Shown piece by piece: positions 20,091 through 32,661 of a stretch of DNA of 64,000 nt. Position 1 is the stretch's first letter; every line of letters begins with the position of its first letter. The DNA lies in NCBI GenBank assembly GCA_019915015.1, contig JAHBBC010000008.1:1054001-1118000 (forward strand), in the 5' to 3' direction. A program made the position numbers and the translations under genes. Source of the stretch: Auriscalpium vulgare (Eukaryota > Basidiomycota > Agaricomycetes > Russulales > Auriscalpiaceae). Below the pieces are notes generated by a model. That model searched no databases. It saw only the letters and a list, made by a program, of their open reading frames with translations, and was not told the DNA's origin.

Positions 20091-20450
20091 CTACCTATTG
20101 TGTAGTATTCGGCCGATGCCTTCAAGTGGATGGGCAGGTTGCGCTAGCTCTTCAAGCCACGGTAGACTGTAAGTCGTCGCTTCGCTGTATTTAATTGCAA
20201 ATGGAGATCTACGCTTACTGGCCATCAGCATCGGCACTCGCTGTGCAGAGATTCGTGCAGACCCGGCGCTGCCGACGTGCTCCAAGACTGTTGGATGATG
20301 GTTAGCTGGGAGCGCGTACGTGATCATGCCGAGTTGCAGCAGGTGCGTCCATTGCAACTGTTGCATTTCACTGGTTTTGACGTCTACCATGTAGAATGTC
20401 TGCCAGCGGCCGGTGATCCTAATCTTGGCCATCCAAGCGTTGAAACTCAC
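20091..20450 (-). other. conserved unassigned ORF in segmental duplication
   Basis: A minus-strand frame with AWMAKIRITGRWQTFYMVD near its start lies in a region repeated at 33.65-33.95 kb. In the other copy the frame is broken. The text looks protein-like but I recognise no family. It is probably a gene remnant carried along with the kinase duplication. Confidence 0.35.
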
Positions 20451-23400
20451 AGGCGGCGCGTGACATATACATCAAGACGATAGCGCGCAATCGCGTTACT
20501 ATCCTTCAAGTTGTACTGCGTCGACGGCTCTTCAAATCCGTTGATCGTCTGCTGAACGTCCAGTGCATTAGCTCTCGGCAAGTTAAACTCTAGCGCGCGC
20601 GATCTGCATTAAGCCCTCGACAGAGCAATTGGCCAGGTACGCATGTGAATTAGCAAAACAGGATGTGGCCAAACGCGAGACGCGCTGGAGAACATATTGG
20701 CTCTCAGTAAGTAACACTTATCTTGACACGCCATCTGCGCTAATCCCTACCATGCAGCTCTACAGTTAGATGCAGCGCCCGCGCAAGAAGATCTCGGCGA
20801 AGCAGAAGGACTGAAGACGAGGCCCGCCATAGAACGAAATGAGGCGTTGGAGGAGAAGAACGTTTGATAACCCCGTGGTGAGTTTGTTACTCATTGTCAT
20901 TCCTCGACGTATCGCTTCTCTAATGGGTCTATCATATTGGTTCTGATAACGGGGCCTTCTGCCGAGTGCCTCTCCTCTGCCTACTGCTGACGCCCACGTC
21001 GGAAGCGTTCTGCGCACACGCCTTCATTCGCCGCTCGTTGCACCCATGGCTCTCTTCAACCGACCTTCATCCATGGGACGCCCAGAGAGTCTGTGAAGTG
21101 CTGCTGGAGCTAGGGCGGGTTTGTTTCCGCGCTGAGCATCAACGTCCGCACCGTGCCTCTAACCACCTGGCCGTCCAGCGCGTCTCGTTGCAGAATGGCG
21201 CGTTAATAACCATGCTGCAAGACCGTCTACCCCGGGCCCCGGACCTCGGACCAATGTCGAGTGCCTGTCAAAACATTCCTCGGTCAGCGAGCAGCGATCA
21301 TCTCTCGAGGACGAAGCAGATGGCGTATTGTTTGATGGAAAATTTACAGCGCTAGTGGTGGAATCCATCCAGCAGCCGACCGGCGAGGTAAACATGGGGC
21401 GCAGCTTGTCTGGGCGAAAGGTCATCCATTCCAATGCTCCTGGCGATGATACCGAGCTTTGTACTAAGAGATATGATACATCAATACACCTACTACTGCG
21501 TCTCTGATGCGTGATCCAGAATGACTACAGACTGTGAAGTCGGGTACGAGAGAATTTGAGAGAACGAAGATCGATGATACGGTAATAAGATCGAAAACAG
21601 AGGACTATTCGACCTTGGAGGCATCGTGGTTGCGAGACTGCACATCATCTCGAGGCATCGGGACGGCTGGTGTACGCGTGACTATATACCCGGTCGTGCG
21701 GTAGACGTGGCGAATCCACCTGAACGGACCCAAAATAAAAGAATCCTTCCTTCCAACCAGGCGAGAGCGGAGCTTCCAGCTCGTCAGCGCGCCGCTTACC
21801 TCCGCAAATCTGGACGCGACGACGCCGATGAGCGGCCGCATACTCGGCTCTTCGTGGCACATGTCTGCAACGAGAGCCTCGAGGAATTCGAATCCATAAT
21901 ATCTCTGGTGGGAAGATTGAGAACATTTGTGTATGCATACAAAATTCATACCTGTATGAAATCCTCGCGCAGCACGTTTCCAAGGTAGTAGATGTCCGTC
22001 GGAAAGGGATTGTGTGGCGGGCAGTTGGGATAATCATGAAATTCCGGCGCGGACTTGTCTCCTCCCCGACGTACAACGTCCAGGGGTGACCCAAATTTAG
22101 GGTCATAGTAGCGAGACAAGCCAAAGTCGATGAGGTAGTAGCGTGGCGGGCGCTGCGTGCGCGTGTACGACTTGGTGAACCAGTGGAAGTTCTTGCTGCG
22201 GTTCATTTTCACCGGGTGGAAGGAGTTTGGGTACATCCCGCTCGGATCGAGGACGATGTTTTGACCGGTGCAGTCCCTGCGCGCGGTCAGATTTGTATAT
22301 TCCACACAATGCATAAAGCTTACCTGTGAGCGATGTCAAGCTCGTGCATCAATTCAACGCCCTGAAATAGAATCAGCGTCATTGCGACCCATCAGCTGAG
22401 ATGGCGCACCTCAATTATCTGCGTGGCAAACGCCACGACCTCTCCGACCGTCCTGAACCGAGGATCATCGTACGGACGCATCCTTGGAAGAACAAGGAGA
22501 GTCGTTGATAATTCCTCAATGCGCTTTGTTTCGAGGACAGGGATGCAGTGATTTTTGGGATTCAGCCTATACTCGTCAGAGGAGAACAACGTCGTTGTCT
22601 CGATCTCCTCGGGCGTGTTGTGGTCACCCAGCCGTTTGAGGAAAACCTGGTTTCCATCCGAGATGCGTGTGGCATCGATGACGACCGGAGACTGCGGGGG
22701 TCAGTTGCGTCGCTTGGATGATGCTTCGGGACCACTCACGAGGCTCTTCTGCCCGTCCTCGAACCAGCTGCGCGGCAGCTTCCACCGAGGTCCAGAGAAC
22801 TTTCTATCCGCATAATAACGAGGGCGAAGCGTGTAGCCAGCTGCCTCTATCTTTTCCCGATGCTGAGCCCAGTATTGTTCATTGTGTCGACGATGCCCAG
22901 GGTCTGCGAGCACCTGATTGAGAATATCCCTGCCCGCCATCGCTTTCCTGATTCTTTGCATGGTCGAATCCACCCGTTCAAGCTCCACTTCGGGGGGTTC
23001 CGAGTTTGGGGAGGGTGAGAGGGCCATCGTAGGAAGCGTGAGCTTGAGATGAAGGACGAAAGACTAAGGAAAGGTAAGCGTCGCCACAGCGGAACCCGAG
23101 AACAACAGCGAGTGATCGTAGTTGCTAGCGCGCGCCAACGCTCGAGCCGGACTCGAAGAACAAAAACAGGCCTCGTACCAGGTGATCAGCGTCGCTGTCA
23201 GATTTGAACAGATGGCGGCCGGGTACAGTAGCATCCCCGCACCATGACGACACCGAATCCTCGACGTTTTCCAGCTTGCGCCGACGCCGCGCTGTCGCCC
23301 TCGCCCATCCTGTCCTCGCACATGTATCTCGCGGAAGGCTGCGCACGCCGCGGTGAGGACTGGTGATGGACGCCAAGGGAAAGCGTTGGCGCGAAGAGAA

Positions 23401-23640
23401 GAACGACACCAATATTTGGAGAGTGCTCACCCGCAATGTGGCCGCTGCGGTCACCCAGCCCGCCTCTCTAGGAACCATGCGCCTCGCCGAAACTTGTCCA
23501 ACTGCTCTAAAGCAAGAAGACGCTGTATGACTAGCATCGCCAGACGACATAGCGTTGAAGTGTAGAATCGTATGTGAAGCCTGAAGTTTCAAAAGCGGCG
23601 TGAGGTCGTGCGAGGTCAAGACATAAGAGTGGTATGCTCA
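20108..23640. repeat. segmental duplication A (carries kinase-like gene K3)
   Basis: This ~3.5-kb block is related in direct orientation to 33640-36990 with a near-constant offset of ~13.36-13.5 kb. Landmarks are 20340/33840, 21020/34380, the kinase exon starts 22276/35651 and ATGs 23027/36399, and a shared TATGCTCACCAGGAC at 23630/36980. The non-coding parts are also similar, so this is a segment copy, not only related genes. Confidence 0.8.
21605..23027 (-). CDS. protein kinase-like gene K3 (410 aa)
   Basis: Complete family member with exons 23027-22740, 22691-22410, 22361-22324, 22276-21952 and 21904-21605. All are GT..AG and total 1233 nt in frame. It contains DATRISDGNQVFLKRL (putative VAIK lysine), an acidic helix before FSSDEYRLNPKNHCIPV, the loop HRDCTGQN, then a long ~44-residue segment before DFG in YYLIDFGLSRYYD. 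SAPEF in the activation segment and DIYYLGNVL match the APE and DxWxxG elements. The C-terminal exon has MCHEEPSMRP and RSRLVGRKDSFILGPFRW. There is no glycine loop, signal peptide or membrane segment. Phosphotransfer to Ser/Thr is the family expectation, not demonstrated. The start agrees with the paralogue MALS../MAPS.. N-termini. It is the most intact of the left-hand copies and sits in segmental duplication A. Confidence 0.9.
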
Positions 23641-24080
23641 CCAGGACATTGGGGAAGGCGTAGCGATCCCTCGTGGAGGCGTCAGAATGAGTACGCTAGC
23701 TGTCGAGAGCAGATGACAATGCGGCGATGCATTCACGGTCCTGCAGCACTCCGGGATGACCGGGATGACTTTCTGTGAAGACGAGATGTATCTCGCGAGC
23801 ATCAGCAAAATCAGAGAATTATTATGATCATTATAACCGGTTATCACAAAGCTCTCCCAGGCATGCTAGCTAATTGACAACTTCCTTTGCTCCCAGTTCG
23901 GGAAGGTTGTCAGGCACTTAACTAGATAGCTCAATCTAATAGATTTTCCTTTCTCTGCCTGTTAAGTGCCCCTGGCTCCTTGAGACTGTAAGACTCAGTG
24001 TCTTGGGACTCTGAGAGTCTGTGAGCTGTTGATTCACTGCTCAGTCTATGTTTCATCAACAGCGGCTTAATCCGTAGACT
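23028..24080. other. intergenic upstream of K3, with a hairpin
   Basis: The first ~90 bases include the family-conserved 5' block (GTCGCCACAGCGGAACCCGA at about 23080-23100). A minus-strand ORF at 23619-23125 overlaps a region also present upstream of K5, but frames are not conserved. At 23911-23922 and 23961-23974 the arms CAGGCACTTAAC and GTTAAGTGCCCCTG form an inverted repeat with a ~38-base loop. No gene is supported. Confidence 0.5.
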
Positions 24081-27000
24081 TGGGGTGCGTGGGGTGGTTC
24101 GGCGGGAGACCGGCGGCGCTGAGCGGTCCGGTCACGTGATGGGCGAAAGCGAGCCCGTGGCGACTCGCGCGCGCGCGGCGCCTGCGTGCCCGAGGGCGTG
24201 CGCGTCGCTTCCCTGCCGAACTAACGAGCTACTCGCGCTGGCGGAACCCCGGCGACCCCCAAGACTCTCGAGGGGGAACAGGTACCGAGGCACCACCACA
24301 GAGCGCAGCTCACAGCCTCTCGGGACCTGCGGCCCCCGAGAGAACCCCACACAGAGCAAGCTCTGCTGGACGCTGCACATCCAGCGTTTCATTCAATGTT
24401 TTTTGCTCACCGGCTCGGATGGAACCTCTCTCATAGCCAATCTGTTGTCTCTCCACACTGGATCTTCGACCCTTGTCGTCCTTCAATCCTTGCAACCTCA
24501 CTTTTGCCATCCTCTCTGAAGTGCACCGGGTGCCGGTGAATATCGCAATCCTTCCACTTTGGTATCTGCTATTGGCCTGTCTACTCCAAAGGTAAATCTC
24601 CCTCAAGTCATGCTAGCGCCAGTGGTAGCCGCAGCTGCTCACTGCAAGCTCACTGTCACTCCGGCTAACCCGGACTGAGTCTATACTGGTGCTGCTGTGA
24701 CCCCTCGAATTCCGAGTGTACGATGTGTCCATGTCCACCAGCGGCCTGAGCATACAACGCCGCGTTCTACATGCTTTACCTGTTATCTACTCCGTGTTCG
24801 AGGGTGTCTTTGATTCTCTTCGAGCTGCAGACTCAGTCGCACTTGCCTGCTCACCCGCTCCCGCTTCCGGGTCCCCTCCTCTATTTCCGTGCCATTGACA
24901 CCATGCTCCCGTCTATTATTCTCCGGAATCCGCGCTCTCCCTCCAGCTCTATGTGGAGGATGACCGTTCTTGGCAGGTCTCTACTCTGCCTCGAAAGCTG
25001 GTCGTCCTGTCGATTTCATCGTGTTATTCTGCGTGTCTTAATGGCTACTGTACTCGTCGTGCAACGCGTTCGCTGCCACTTAAAGCTGCGATCCCGTATT
25101 GGGTTCTGTAAGCCGTTTCGGGTCGACTGAATTATCCGCGCATGTCGTCTCCGCCTTCTTCTTGACCTGGCTGGTCTACATATCTGGCCCCAACTCCGTC
25201 TGCCTATGATACTAGATCTGCAGCGCTGCGTGCGCGTTACCTGCCCTCTGTGCGCTTTTGTCTCTCGCTGGTGCACCCGGGCCTGAGTCTGTCGTGCCCG
25301 AGAGGTTGTCTTCGGTCGCCGCTTCTCCGAGTCCTCATCCGCGTGTGCCGGTAGTTGCTTCACATCAATTATCACTCGCATGCTAGGCCACATACTCGCC
25401 CTCACACCGTCCGTCAACTGTACCTGCGGGCTTCGCTGTCTACGGCCGTATAGTAATGCTCTTCCTAACCCGCTGTCGTCTCCGTATTTTCCTGTGCGTG
25501 CGCCATCTTCCCTGGCTTTCAGCCCCGCGTCCTCATATCATGCTACTATAGCATTGCTCCTGCACTCTCGTCACCGCCTGGTGGGTTAACTACCCTTCGC
25601 TGGAGCGACGCTCGCGGGCTTCCCGATAGTCTCCTGCTGTCTCACTGGAGCGCCGCTCCCGACCTAAGTCCTACTCTGTCGTTCTCGTGCCAGCTGTGCC
25701 AATGGTCTCGCGCTCTAGCCATTCCTGAGTTTATCTTACTGCAGCTCCTGAGCCGTTCGCTATAGCGCCTCATTCTCCGGTAGGCTCCGCGGCCGTCCCG
25801 TTTGATCATCGTTCCTGAGCTAAACACTACGGCGCCCTCGCCCGTGTGCTATCCCGTCCCCCGGCATCGCATTTTCCAGCTATGTTGTTACTAACTATTC
25901 TACTGAAGCATCTCTTCTGAGCGAGGTCTTCCAGTGCTCTTTCACTCGCGCGCTACGCGGCGCTAGTCACTAAAGGCGCCGCGCCGGTTGTAGCAACCTG
26001 CGGGCCTCGCGGTAGACTGCCCCCGTTCCAATGGAGCACTGCTCATGCGCTGGACGCTACTTCGCCGTCGCTCATGTGCAAGACAGATCATCGGCCTCGC
26101 GTCTCAGCTACTATCGTGGCTGCTACACCTGTAGTTTGAAGTTTCTGAGCAAATCTCCTCGCGCGTTCGCTCGTGTTATCTTTCTCGTGTGCCCGAGTCG
26201 TCCGTGTACCAGCCCCTTGCAGTGGCCTCGCATTCAAGCCACTCGTGACAGCCTCGCGTGCTGCCAGCGGTCACTACCAAGACCTAGCTTCGTGGTCGCT
26301 TCTCTCCGTTCTGGAGACGAGCCCCTGAGTTAGACCCGTCAGAGTCATTGCTCCTCTACTAGTTCCTCCTGGTGGCCGCGCCTTGCTTTGCGGTAGGATA
26401 CCGCGGTCTTCCGACTGCTAGAGCATTGCTCCTGATATTGACACTATACCCGGGGCCTTCGCTCGTGCGCTCTAGTCGCCCATCAGCCAGGGTTCCCCGA
26501 GCTGACCACCGTGCCCTCACTCGCGTGCTAGCCCGTCTGTCTACACTGCGTCCTAGCGGTTACCGCGTCCGTCTCTCCGACGCATATCCCGCGCGCTAGA
26601 CACTGTAGTGCCATCGCTCATGTGCAAGCCACTGATGGTGGCCTCGCGTGCTATCACTGACAATGCCAGAGTCGTGTGCTATCCACTCGTGGTGGCGTCT
26701 CGTGCGAGCCACTCGTGGTGGCCTCGCGTGCTATTCACCACTCCGTGACCTAGCCCATGGTTGACCTCCGTAGTACCACTGGAACCGCGCTCTTCGGTAG
26801 CTCCTGAGCTAGACACCTCCGTGCCATCGCTCCTCTGCGAGCCACTCCCCTGTGGTCTCGCTTGCTAGCTGTCGTGACCCCCCGATCTAGTCTCGTGTGC
26901 TAGTCACCACTCCGTGACCTAGCCCGTGGTTGACCTCCGTCGTCCCCCTGGAGCCGCACTCTTCGGCAGCTCCTGCGCTAGACACCTCCGTGTCGTCACT

Positions 27001-27120
27001 CCTCTGCGATCCACTCCTGGTGGCCTCGCGTGCTAGCCACTCGTGGTGGTTTCGCGTGCGAGCCACTGATGATGGCCTCGCGTGTGCTATCCACTCTTGG
27101 TGGCCTCGCATGCTAGTCAC
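24081..27120. repeat. degenerate GC-rich repetitive DNA
   Basis: Scattered, decaying copies of short motifs dominate from ~25.5 kb: ACTGGAGC.(N)..GCTC, and CACTCGTGGTGGCCTCGCGTG with GCTAGCCACT (clearest at 26640-27110). Frames are closed and there is no recognisable retroelement protein. It reads like an old minisatellite or a heavily mutated repeat. 24081-25500 holds nothing I can name. Confidence 0.55.
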
Positions 27121-27137
27121 TATAGTGACCTAGCCTT

Positions 27138-27735
27138 GTGGTAGGCACTCGCCGTCCCACTGGAGCTTCGCTCCTGAGTCTCTGCGTCTCTGCGCATCGA
27201 CCAACTCTGCGCATTCTGCGCGACTCTGCGCACTCTGCGCGACGCCTCTGCGCCTCGTGGTAGGCACTCGCCGTCCCACTGGAGCTTCGCTCCTGGGTCT
27301 CTGCGTCTCTGCGCATCGACCAACTCGTGGTAGGCACTCGCCGTCCCACTGGAGCTTCGCTCCTGGGTCTCTGCGTCTCTGCGCATCGACCAACTCGTGG
27401 TAGGCACTCGCCGTCCCACTGGAGCTTCGCTCCTAGGTCTCTGCGTCTCTGCGCATCGACCGACTCTGCGCACGCTGCGCGACGCCTCTGCGCCTCGTGG
27501 TAGGCACTCGCCGTCCCACTAGAGCTTCGCTCCCGAGTCTCTGCGTCTCTGCGCATCAACTCTGCGCCTCTGCGCTGACCCTGCGTCTCTGCGCCGACCC
27601 TGCGCCTCTGCGCCGACCCTGCGACTCTGCGCCGATCCTGCGCCTCTGCGCCGATCCTGCGCCTCTGCGCCGACTCGTTGCGCCTCTGTGCCGACTCGTT
27701 GCGCCTCTGCGCCGACTCGTTGCGCCTCTGCGCGA
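27138..27735. repeat. tandem minisatellite
   Basis: Five copies of a unit beginning GTGGTAGGCACTCGCCGTCC start at 27138, 27257, 27327, 27397 and 27497. The central spacing is exactly 70 bp; the outer ones are longer by insertion of CTCTGCGC-rich text. From ~27560 it passes into an ~18-bp repeat (CTGCGCCTCTGCGCCGAC). Copies are nearly identical, so the array is young compared with its surroundings. Confidence 0.9.
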
Positions 27736-29074
27736 TTCTGCTCCGCATCTGCGAACCCAGCTGCAAGCTTGTCGACCTCGCCTGCCAGCTACGTCGCCCT
27801 CAGCCGAGATAGATTCTATAGAGCCGCCAGTGTAGCCCACTATGCGCCCGTTCCTACTGCCGTCGAATGTATGTGCTTTAAGCAAGCTCGGATTAATGTA
27901 TGCGCTCGACCGGAGCCTCTAAGCCGTCAACGATCTCCCAGAGTGGTCCAGAGGACGAGTAGATGTGCCCGCAATCGTAGACAACCCCAGATATACCAAC
28001 GTCACGTTACGTCGTCATGTCGAAGTTCTGTACGCCAGAAGCGTCGCGCCAGCTGGAGTAGCCTCTCCCGAGCTGCTAGCCTAGCCAAGTACACTCTAGT
28101 GTCCGAGTCGAGCATCTGCACCCCAGGCAATCTCCTTGGCGTGTCCGAGTCCGTGTATGCGTCGACCTGAACCGCTAGATCGTCGCAGAGCGTCCAGAGT
28201 GTGCTCCAGCGTTCGAGTCGTCCATGCCGTCGCCGAGATTTAGTCTCCAGATCGAGTCTCTAGCCATAAGGTACGTCTCCTGCTATCTTAGCTGCGTTCC
28301 AGCGGCGGCCTTTCGTACCTGCAGACAACATACATCAGTCGTTTGCTCACCTGTATCCTCCCTCATGCTCTGCTTCTGCTTGGCTCCCGCAATCCACTCG
28401 CCTCCGACACCTTCCTGCGCCACCATCGAGACCTCTCGTCCCAACTGCTGCCTGCCACTGCGTCTCCATCCCGGGCTCTCGACTCTCCAGTAAATTGTCT
28501 CCTGCTGTGATCGCTTATACCAGCTGCGCTCGTCCGATCGTTCTCGCCGGCGTCCAGCATAGTCAATGGCCTGTCAACGAAGCTCTCGCCTAGCGGCCTG
28601 ACATAGCAACGGTTGCCGGATCTTGCCTGCAGCCTCCAGTTGTTGTCGCCGTGTCGCCTAGTAGAGTAAACTCGAAAAACTCAGTGCGAGAGAGCGTCGG
28701 GGAACGATGTGGTCGAGGTCAAAGCACTCGACCTTTCCCGACGCGCCGCGATTTCCTTATTCGCGCTCTTGCGCTCTTGCGTCATCGCATCACGTCGCTG
28801 CCTCGCGACGTCACGTGTCTTAGCTAGCCCTCGCAGAGGCTGCGTCTCGCAAGCTCGACTAAGCCTCTTCATCAGATATCCAGCCTGTAGCTGCCTTATT
28901 TAGGTTATACGACAGGATATCCTCACTAATCTACTAAGCTGGACCTCCCGCATGTTCGTGATAACTTTCAGGACATATCACCTACGTGGATTGCGAAATG
29001 CCCCATAATTATGACGGGGAGAGAAGCATCATAATCGCTTATATTCGCTATAATTTTTTCTCACTTTTGCCGAT
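27736..29074. other. intergenic, no supported gene
   Basis: No domain, exon chain or clear repeat is recognised. Several ORFs on both strands overlap and none is convincing. Confidence 0.5.
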
Positions 29075-31060
29075 GAGACACAGCTCGAGGCACCTGTGCC
29101 ATGTCGGATGGAATCAGTCAGAGCAGCGTCGAAACAGCGAGGCCACACACCGTAGGCCTCCATTGGACTCGAATGAGCTCGACTGAAAGGGTACTGCATC
29201 AACAGAACCGTGAGCGTTGCGTTGGTCGTCAAAGTGCACTCGAACACGACCTCGGAGCAGGCCCGGAGTATGCCCGGCGATAGGGCCGAAGTCGCCCGAT
29301 TCACCGACTTTACTCCGCTGCCTCTTTGTTTTCGCCCATCACCAGCGCCAGCACCCACCCTTGCGATCTCCCCACTCGTCCTTAGCATCTCCAGTACCGC
29401 TGCCGTGCCAGTATCATCCTGTGGTGCAGAGAGTATCGTATACGTGTACGCTACCATTTCATTTCTCGGCCCATGCATGTCTTGATGATTATTTAGGTGT
29501 CGTTCGAAGACATCGTGGTGTGTGTTGGGGGGCTGGGAGATGCGTCGCGCTTTGCAGCCTGCTGTGGACTTGTCGAGGTGATAGCCAACGGTACACCTCC
29601 CCTCACTGCCTTCGCTTGCTCAGAGTCACACAATCACCTCTCCGCCAGCTGGCAAAGTCGTCAAGATACGCCTCACGTCGATATGCGGCAAATCCTGTCA
29701 TACAGGAAGGCGAGCCGTCTTGCAGCTGCGGACGTACCTGCAGCTGAACACGTCAAAGGCCGAAACCGACCGGGGAGACGGGCGCTGGGGCGCGGTCATG
29801 GCGAAAGCGGTGGACGTTGCTGACCATAGCAACGCTTGATGCGCTGCCTCCGCACCGCGCATGCAGTAGATCCTCTGCCTTCTGGCTCTCGAATTTGAAC
29901 CGCGACGCATCCAGGCGCAGTGGGACATTGTTGAGGCTTCCATCTCGCGACGTCATCTCTGCAAGCATGAGCGGGGGGACGACGACTGGTGGGTGTAGGA
30001 GGAAGCAGGTAGAGCATGGCTCTCATATTGCGGTACGTTCGTCATTCAGGATGTATATGTCCCTAATTCATACGAAGTGCGCTGTCCAGCTACCTAGCAT
30101 CAGATTCTGCCGCCTTCGTTACTCTCTGGCATGCACATATCGACCTGCAGCATCGATTGCCGACGACTTGTGCGTCTCTTACCCTGCGTCACTCGTCATG
30201 TTCTCGTCATCGTCAGCTGTCTTGATGAATGCACCATGCTGTCTGGTGTCTTGGCGCCGCTCTGCTTGCTCTTCCGCTCTTTGAAGCTGATTTATACTGC
30301 GCATGTTCTGCCATACGAGCAGCCCGCGTGCTCAGCCGACTTGAACTCAGCGGTCGGGGAAAGCTCTTCTGTGAGTACTTGCCTTGTATTGCTGTATAGT
30401 GACGGCAGTTCTTCCTGCGCTAACTGACGACAAGCTATCCTGCTCGCGGTCGCTTGAAGCTATCCCGCCCGCGGTCGCAAGCGACCTGACCTCTCTGCGC
30501 GCTCATCGGACGCCGGCTGTGGTCTTGCGCGTGGTGCACTTTCCTCCCTAACCATCTCTTCGTATTCTCAAGCTTTCTGCTGTGTGTTGCACGCGCTGTA
30601 TGCCCTTCGCTGGCGCCCAAACGTCTTCGTTCTCGGATCACTCATTTTGAGTTCCGCTTGTGCACTGTTCTACGCAGAACGGCCGCCGATCCCTAGGGCA
30701 CCGCGATCGCGCACTCTTCCGCTCGACGCCGCGGGGTTCACTCTCGCTGCAGTTGATCTACGTTGACTTTTTTCGCGACCATCTCTCGGGAGCGGGGCGC
30801 ACAGTCTGCCTCTCGACCGATATTTCTCCACGCCCCATCTTCTTGCGGTCTCTCTCTCCGCTCCGCAGGCTTATCTTGCTACCATGTACCGTCTTCAATG
30901 CTGTACCTAGGCACGCATTCACAATCGGTCGTCCTATTCATGCACAGCGCGCGCGCAGAGCCGCCGCACAACCCGACATATGTTGAGCCTACCTCTGCGA
31001 GTCATTTAGCCCGCAGGTCTGCTGGCTCGCCCGTGATGCGACGAACTGTTGACCAGGTGC
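29075..31060. repeat. 2-kb dispersed repeat, uninterrupted copy
   Basis: The block matches 37227-37600 plus 40605-42235 in the same orientation. Examples are GTAGGCCTCCATTGGACTC, CCGAAGTCGCCCGATT, CGCATGTCTTGATGATTATTT-like text, and GATCGCGCACTC further on. It serves as the empty site for the TIR element inserted in the other copy. It lies next to kinase-like gene K4. Confidence 0.82.
29753..29968 (-). other. conserved short ORF within the 2-kb repeat
   Basis: From the ATG at 29968 the frame reads MLAEMTSRDGSLNNVPLRLD and on through SQKAEDLL. The other repeat copy has MPAEMTTPDAYINDVRPRLD and SQKAEDIL from ATG 41149. Conservation at protein level on the minus strand suggests an exon of a gene carried by the repeat. 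No family is recognised and no flanking exon could be joined. Confidence 0.35.
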
Positions 31061-31225
31061 ATATGTTGGGGGTGTACAGAGGATTGCGTACTACGTCTAC
31101 ATGCATCGATTGACGAACAGAATTATTTCTTGAAGATACCCGAAACATATCCAATGAAAATGAGGTCCGTAAAGAGGGTACATTGTGGGTATCGATTAAA
31201 TGCCCACCAAGCGCGTGGAAGGCTA

Positions 31226-32661
31226 TCACGATTTCAAGTCGGGTTCGTCTCGAGGCATGGGCACAGCCGGCGTACGCGTGATGATGTACCCCGTGGTGCG
31301 GTAAACATGGCGAATCCACCTAAATGGGCCCAAAATGAAAGAGTCCTTCCTGCCAACAAGGCGAGAGCGCAGCTTCCACGTTGTAAGTGCGGCGCTGAGT
31401 TCAGCAAACCGGGATATGACAGCACCGATCGTCGGCCGTAAGCTTGGGTCGTCCTGCACCATATCTGCGACGAGAGGCTCAAGAAAGCCAAAGCCGTAGT
31501 ACTTCTGCAAAGGACAGTGAGAAACAGCATTTTTTGGGCAACGCTGGTATAGCTCATACCTTCATAAAATCCTCGCGCAACATATTTCCGAGATAGTAGA
31601 TGTCGGTCGGAAAGGGATTTTGTGGAGGTATGTTGGGGAAGTTGCGGAATTCTGGGACGGACTTGTCTCCGCCGCGGATGGCAAAGTCCAATGGTGGGCC
31701 GTCCGCAGGATCGAAGTATTTTGTCGAGCCGAAGTCGATAATGTAGTAGCGGGGTGGACGCTGAGTGCGCGTATAAGACTTTGCAAACCAATGGTAGTCG
31801 AGGGTACGGTTCTTCTTGATCGGGTGGAAAGAGTTCGGATACATCCCGCTGGGGTCAACGACAATATTCTGGCCGGTACAGTCCCTGCACGCGATCATAA
31901 GCACTCAACTCAGTCAGATGCAGAAGAGCGTTACCTGTGCGCAATATGGAGCTTGTGCATATATTCAATTCCCTGCCCGGCGGATGAGTGTCCTTGAAAT
32001 GTGACCCTAGAGAGCAAGGACTGACCTCAAATATCTGATGGATAAAGGCCACAGCCTCTCCAAACGTTCGAAATCGCGGGTCGTCGTACGGGCGCATCCT
32101 AGGATATACGAGCGTCGGCATAGGCTCATCCGGGAATTTGAGCGTATCTTCGAGGGGGATGCAGTGATTCTTGTGAGCCAGTCGATGCGGCTCAGACGAA
32201 AACAGCTTTGACATCTCCTCCTCGAACACGCATGGCTCAGGCACCAATTTGAGGACGACTTGCTTCCCATCTACGACACGGGTAGCATCCATAATAGTGG
32301 GTGTCTGGTATGATCAGTTGCTGTCGCCACTGTCGCCACTGTCGTGTAAAAGACTCACCGGGTTGAACTGGCCATCCTCGAACCAGCTCCGCGGCAGCCT
32401 CCACCGGGTCCATGAAGGCTTCCAGCCCTCACGATAGCGAGGACGAAGCCTATATCCCGCCGCCTCTATTACTTTCTGATTTGTAAGCCAGGGTCTCTCG
32501 TATTTAGGAAGGTGTGCTGGGTTTATCTTCATCATCGTGCTGTCAGTCATGTCGACGGTGCTCAAGAACGCCCTGACACGCTCATCCAGCAGTCGTTGCT
32601 CTTCGGCTATAGCTGCCTTCTTTTCGCGTTGAGCCGCCTTTCGTTCGCGTCTGGAGGTCAT
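31226..32661 (-). CDS. protein kinase-like gene K4 (407 aa)
   Basis: Complete, more divergent family member. Exons are 32661-32359, 32304-32026, 31972-31935, 31884-31560 and 31504-31226; junctions are GT..AG and the 1224-nt CDS is in frame. The N-terminus is longer and charged (MTSRRERKAAQREKKAA), likely helical, unlike the other copies. Motifs include MDATRVVDGKQVVLKLV, a hinge-like VYPRMRPYDDPRF, HRDCTGQN across exons 3/4, and DFGSTKYFDP in place of DFGLSRYYDP. SVPEF and DIYYLGNML are present, then VQDDPSLRPTIG and the conserved tail RSRLVGRKDSFILGPFRW. All catalytic residues are kept. The ATG at 32661 follows an in-frame upstream ATG (32721); the later one was chosen because the extra residues are proline-rich and unlike the family. 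Kinase function is inferred. Confidence 0.88.

Noticed and set aside
23125..23619. 164-codon minus-strand ORF upstream of K3
   Set aside because: The corresponding region upstream of K5 does not keep the frame, so coding is not supported.
24085..24519. 144-codon plus-strand ORF
   Set aside because: Opposite-strand ORF equally open, low-complexity GC-rich text, no domain.
26640..27735. CRISPR-like spaced repeats
   Set aside because: Units are contiguous or share decayed cores, spacers are not unique, and the host is a eukaryote; it is a minisatellite.
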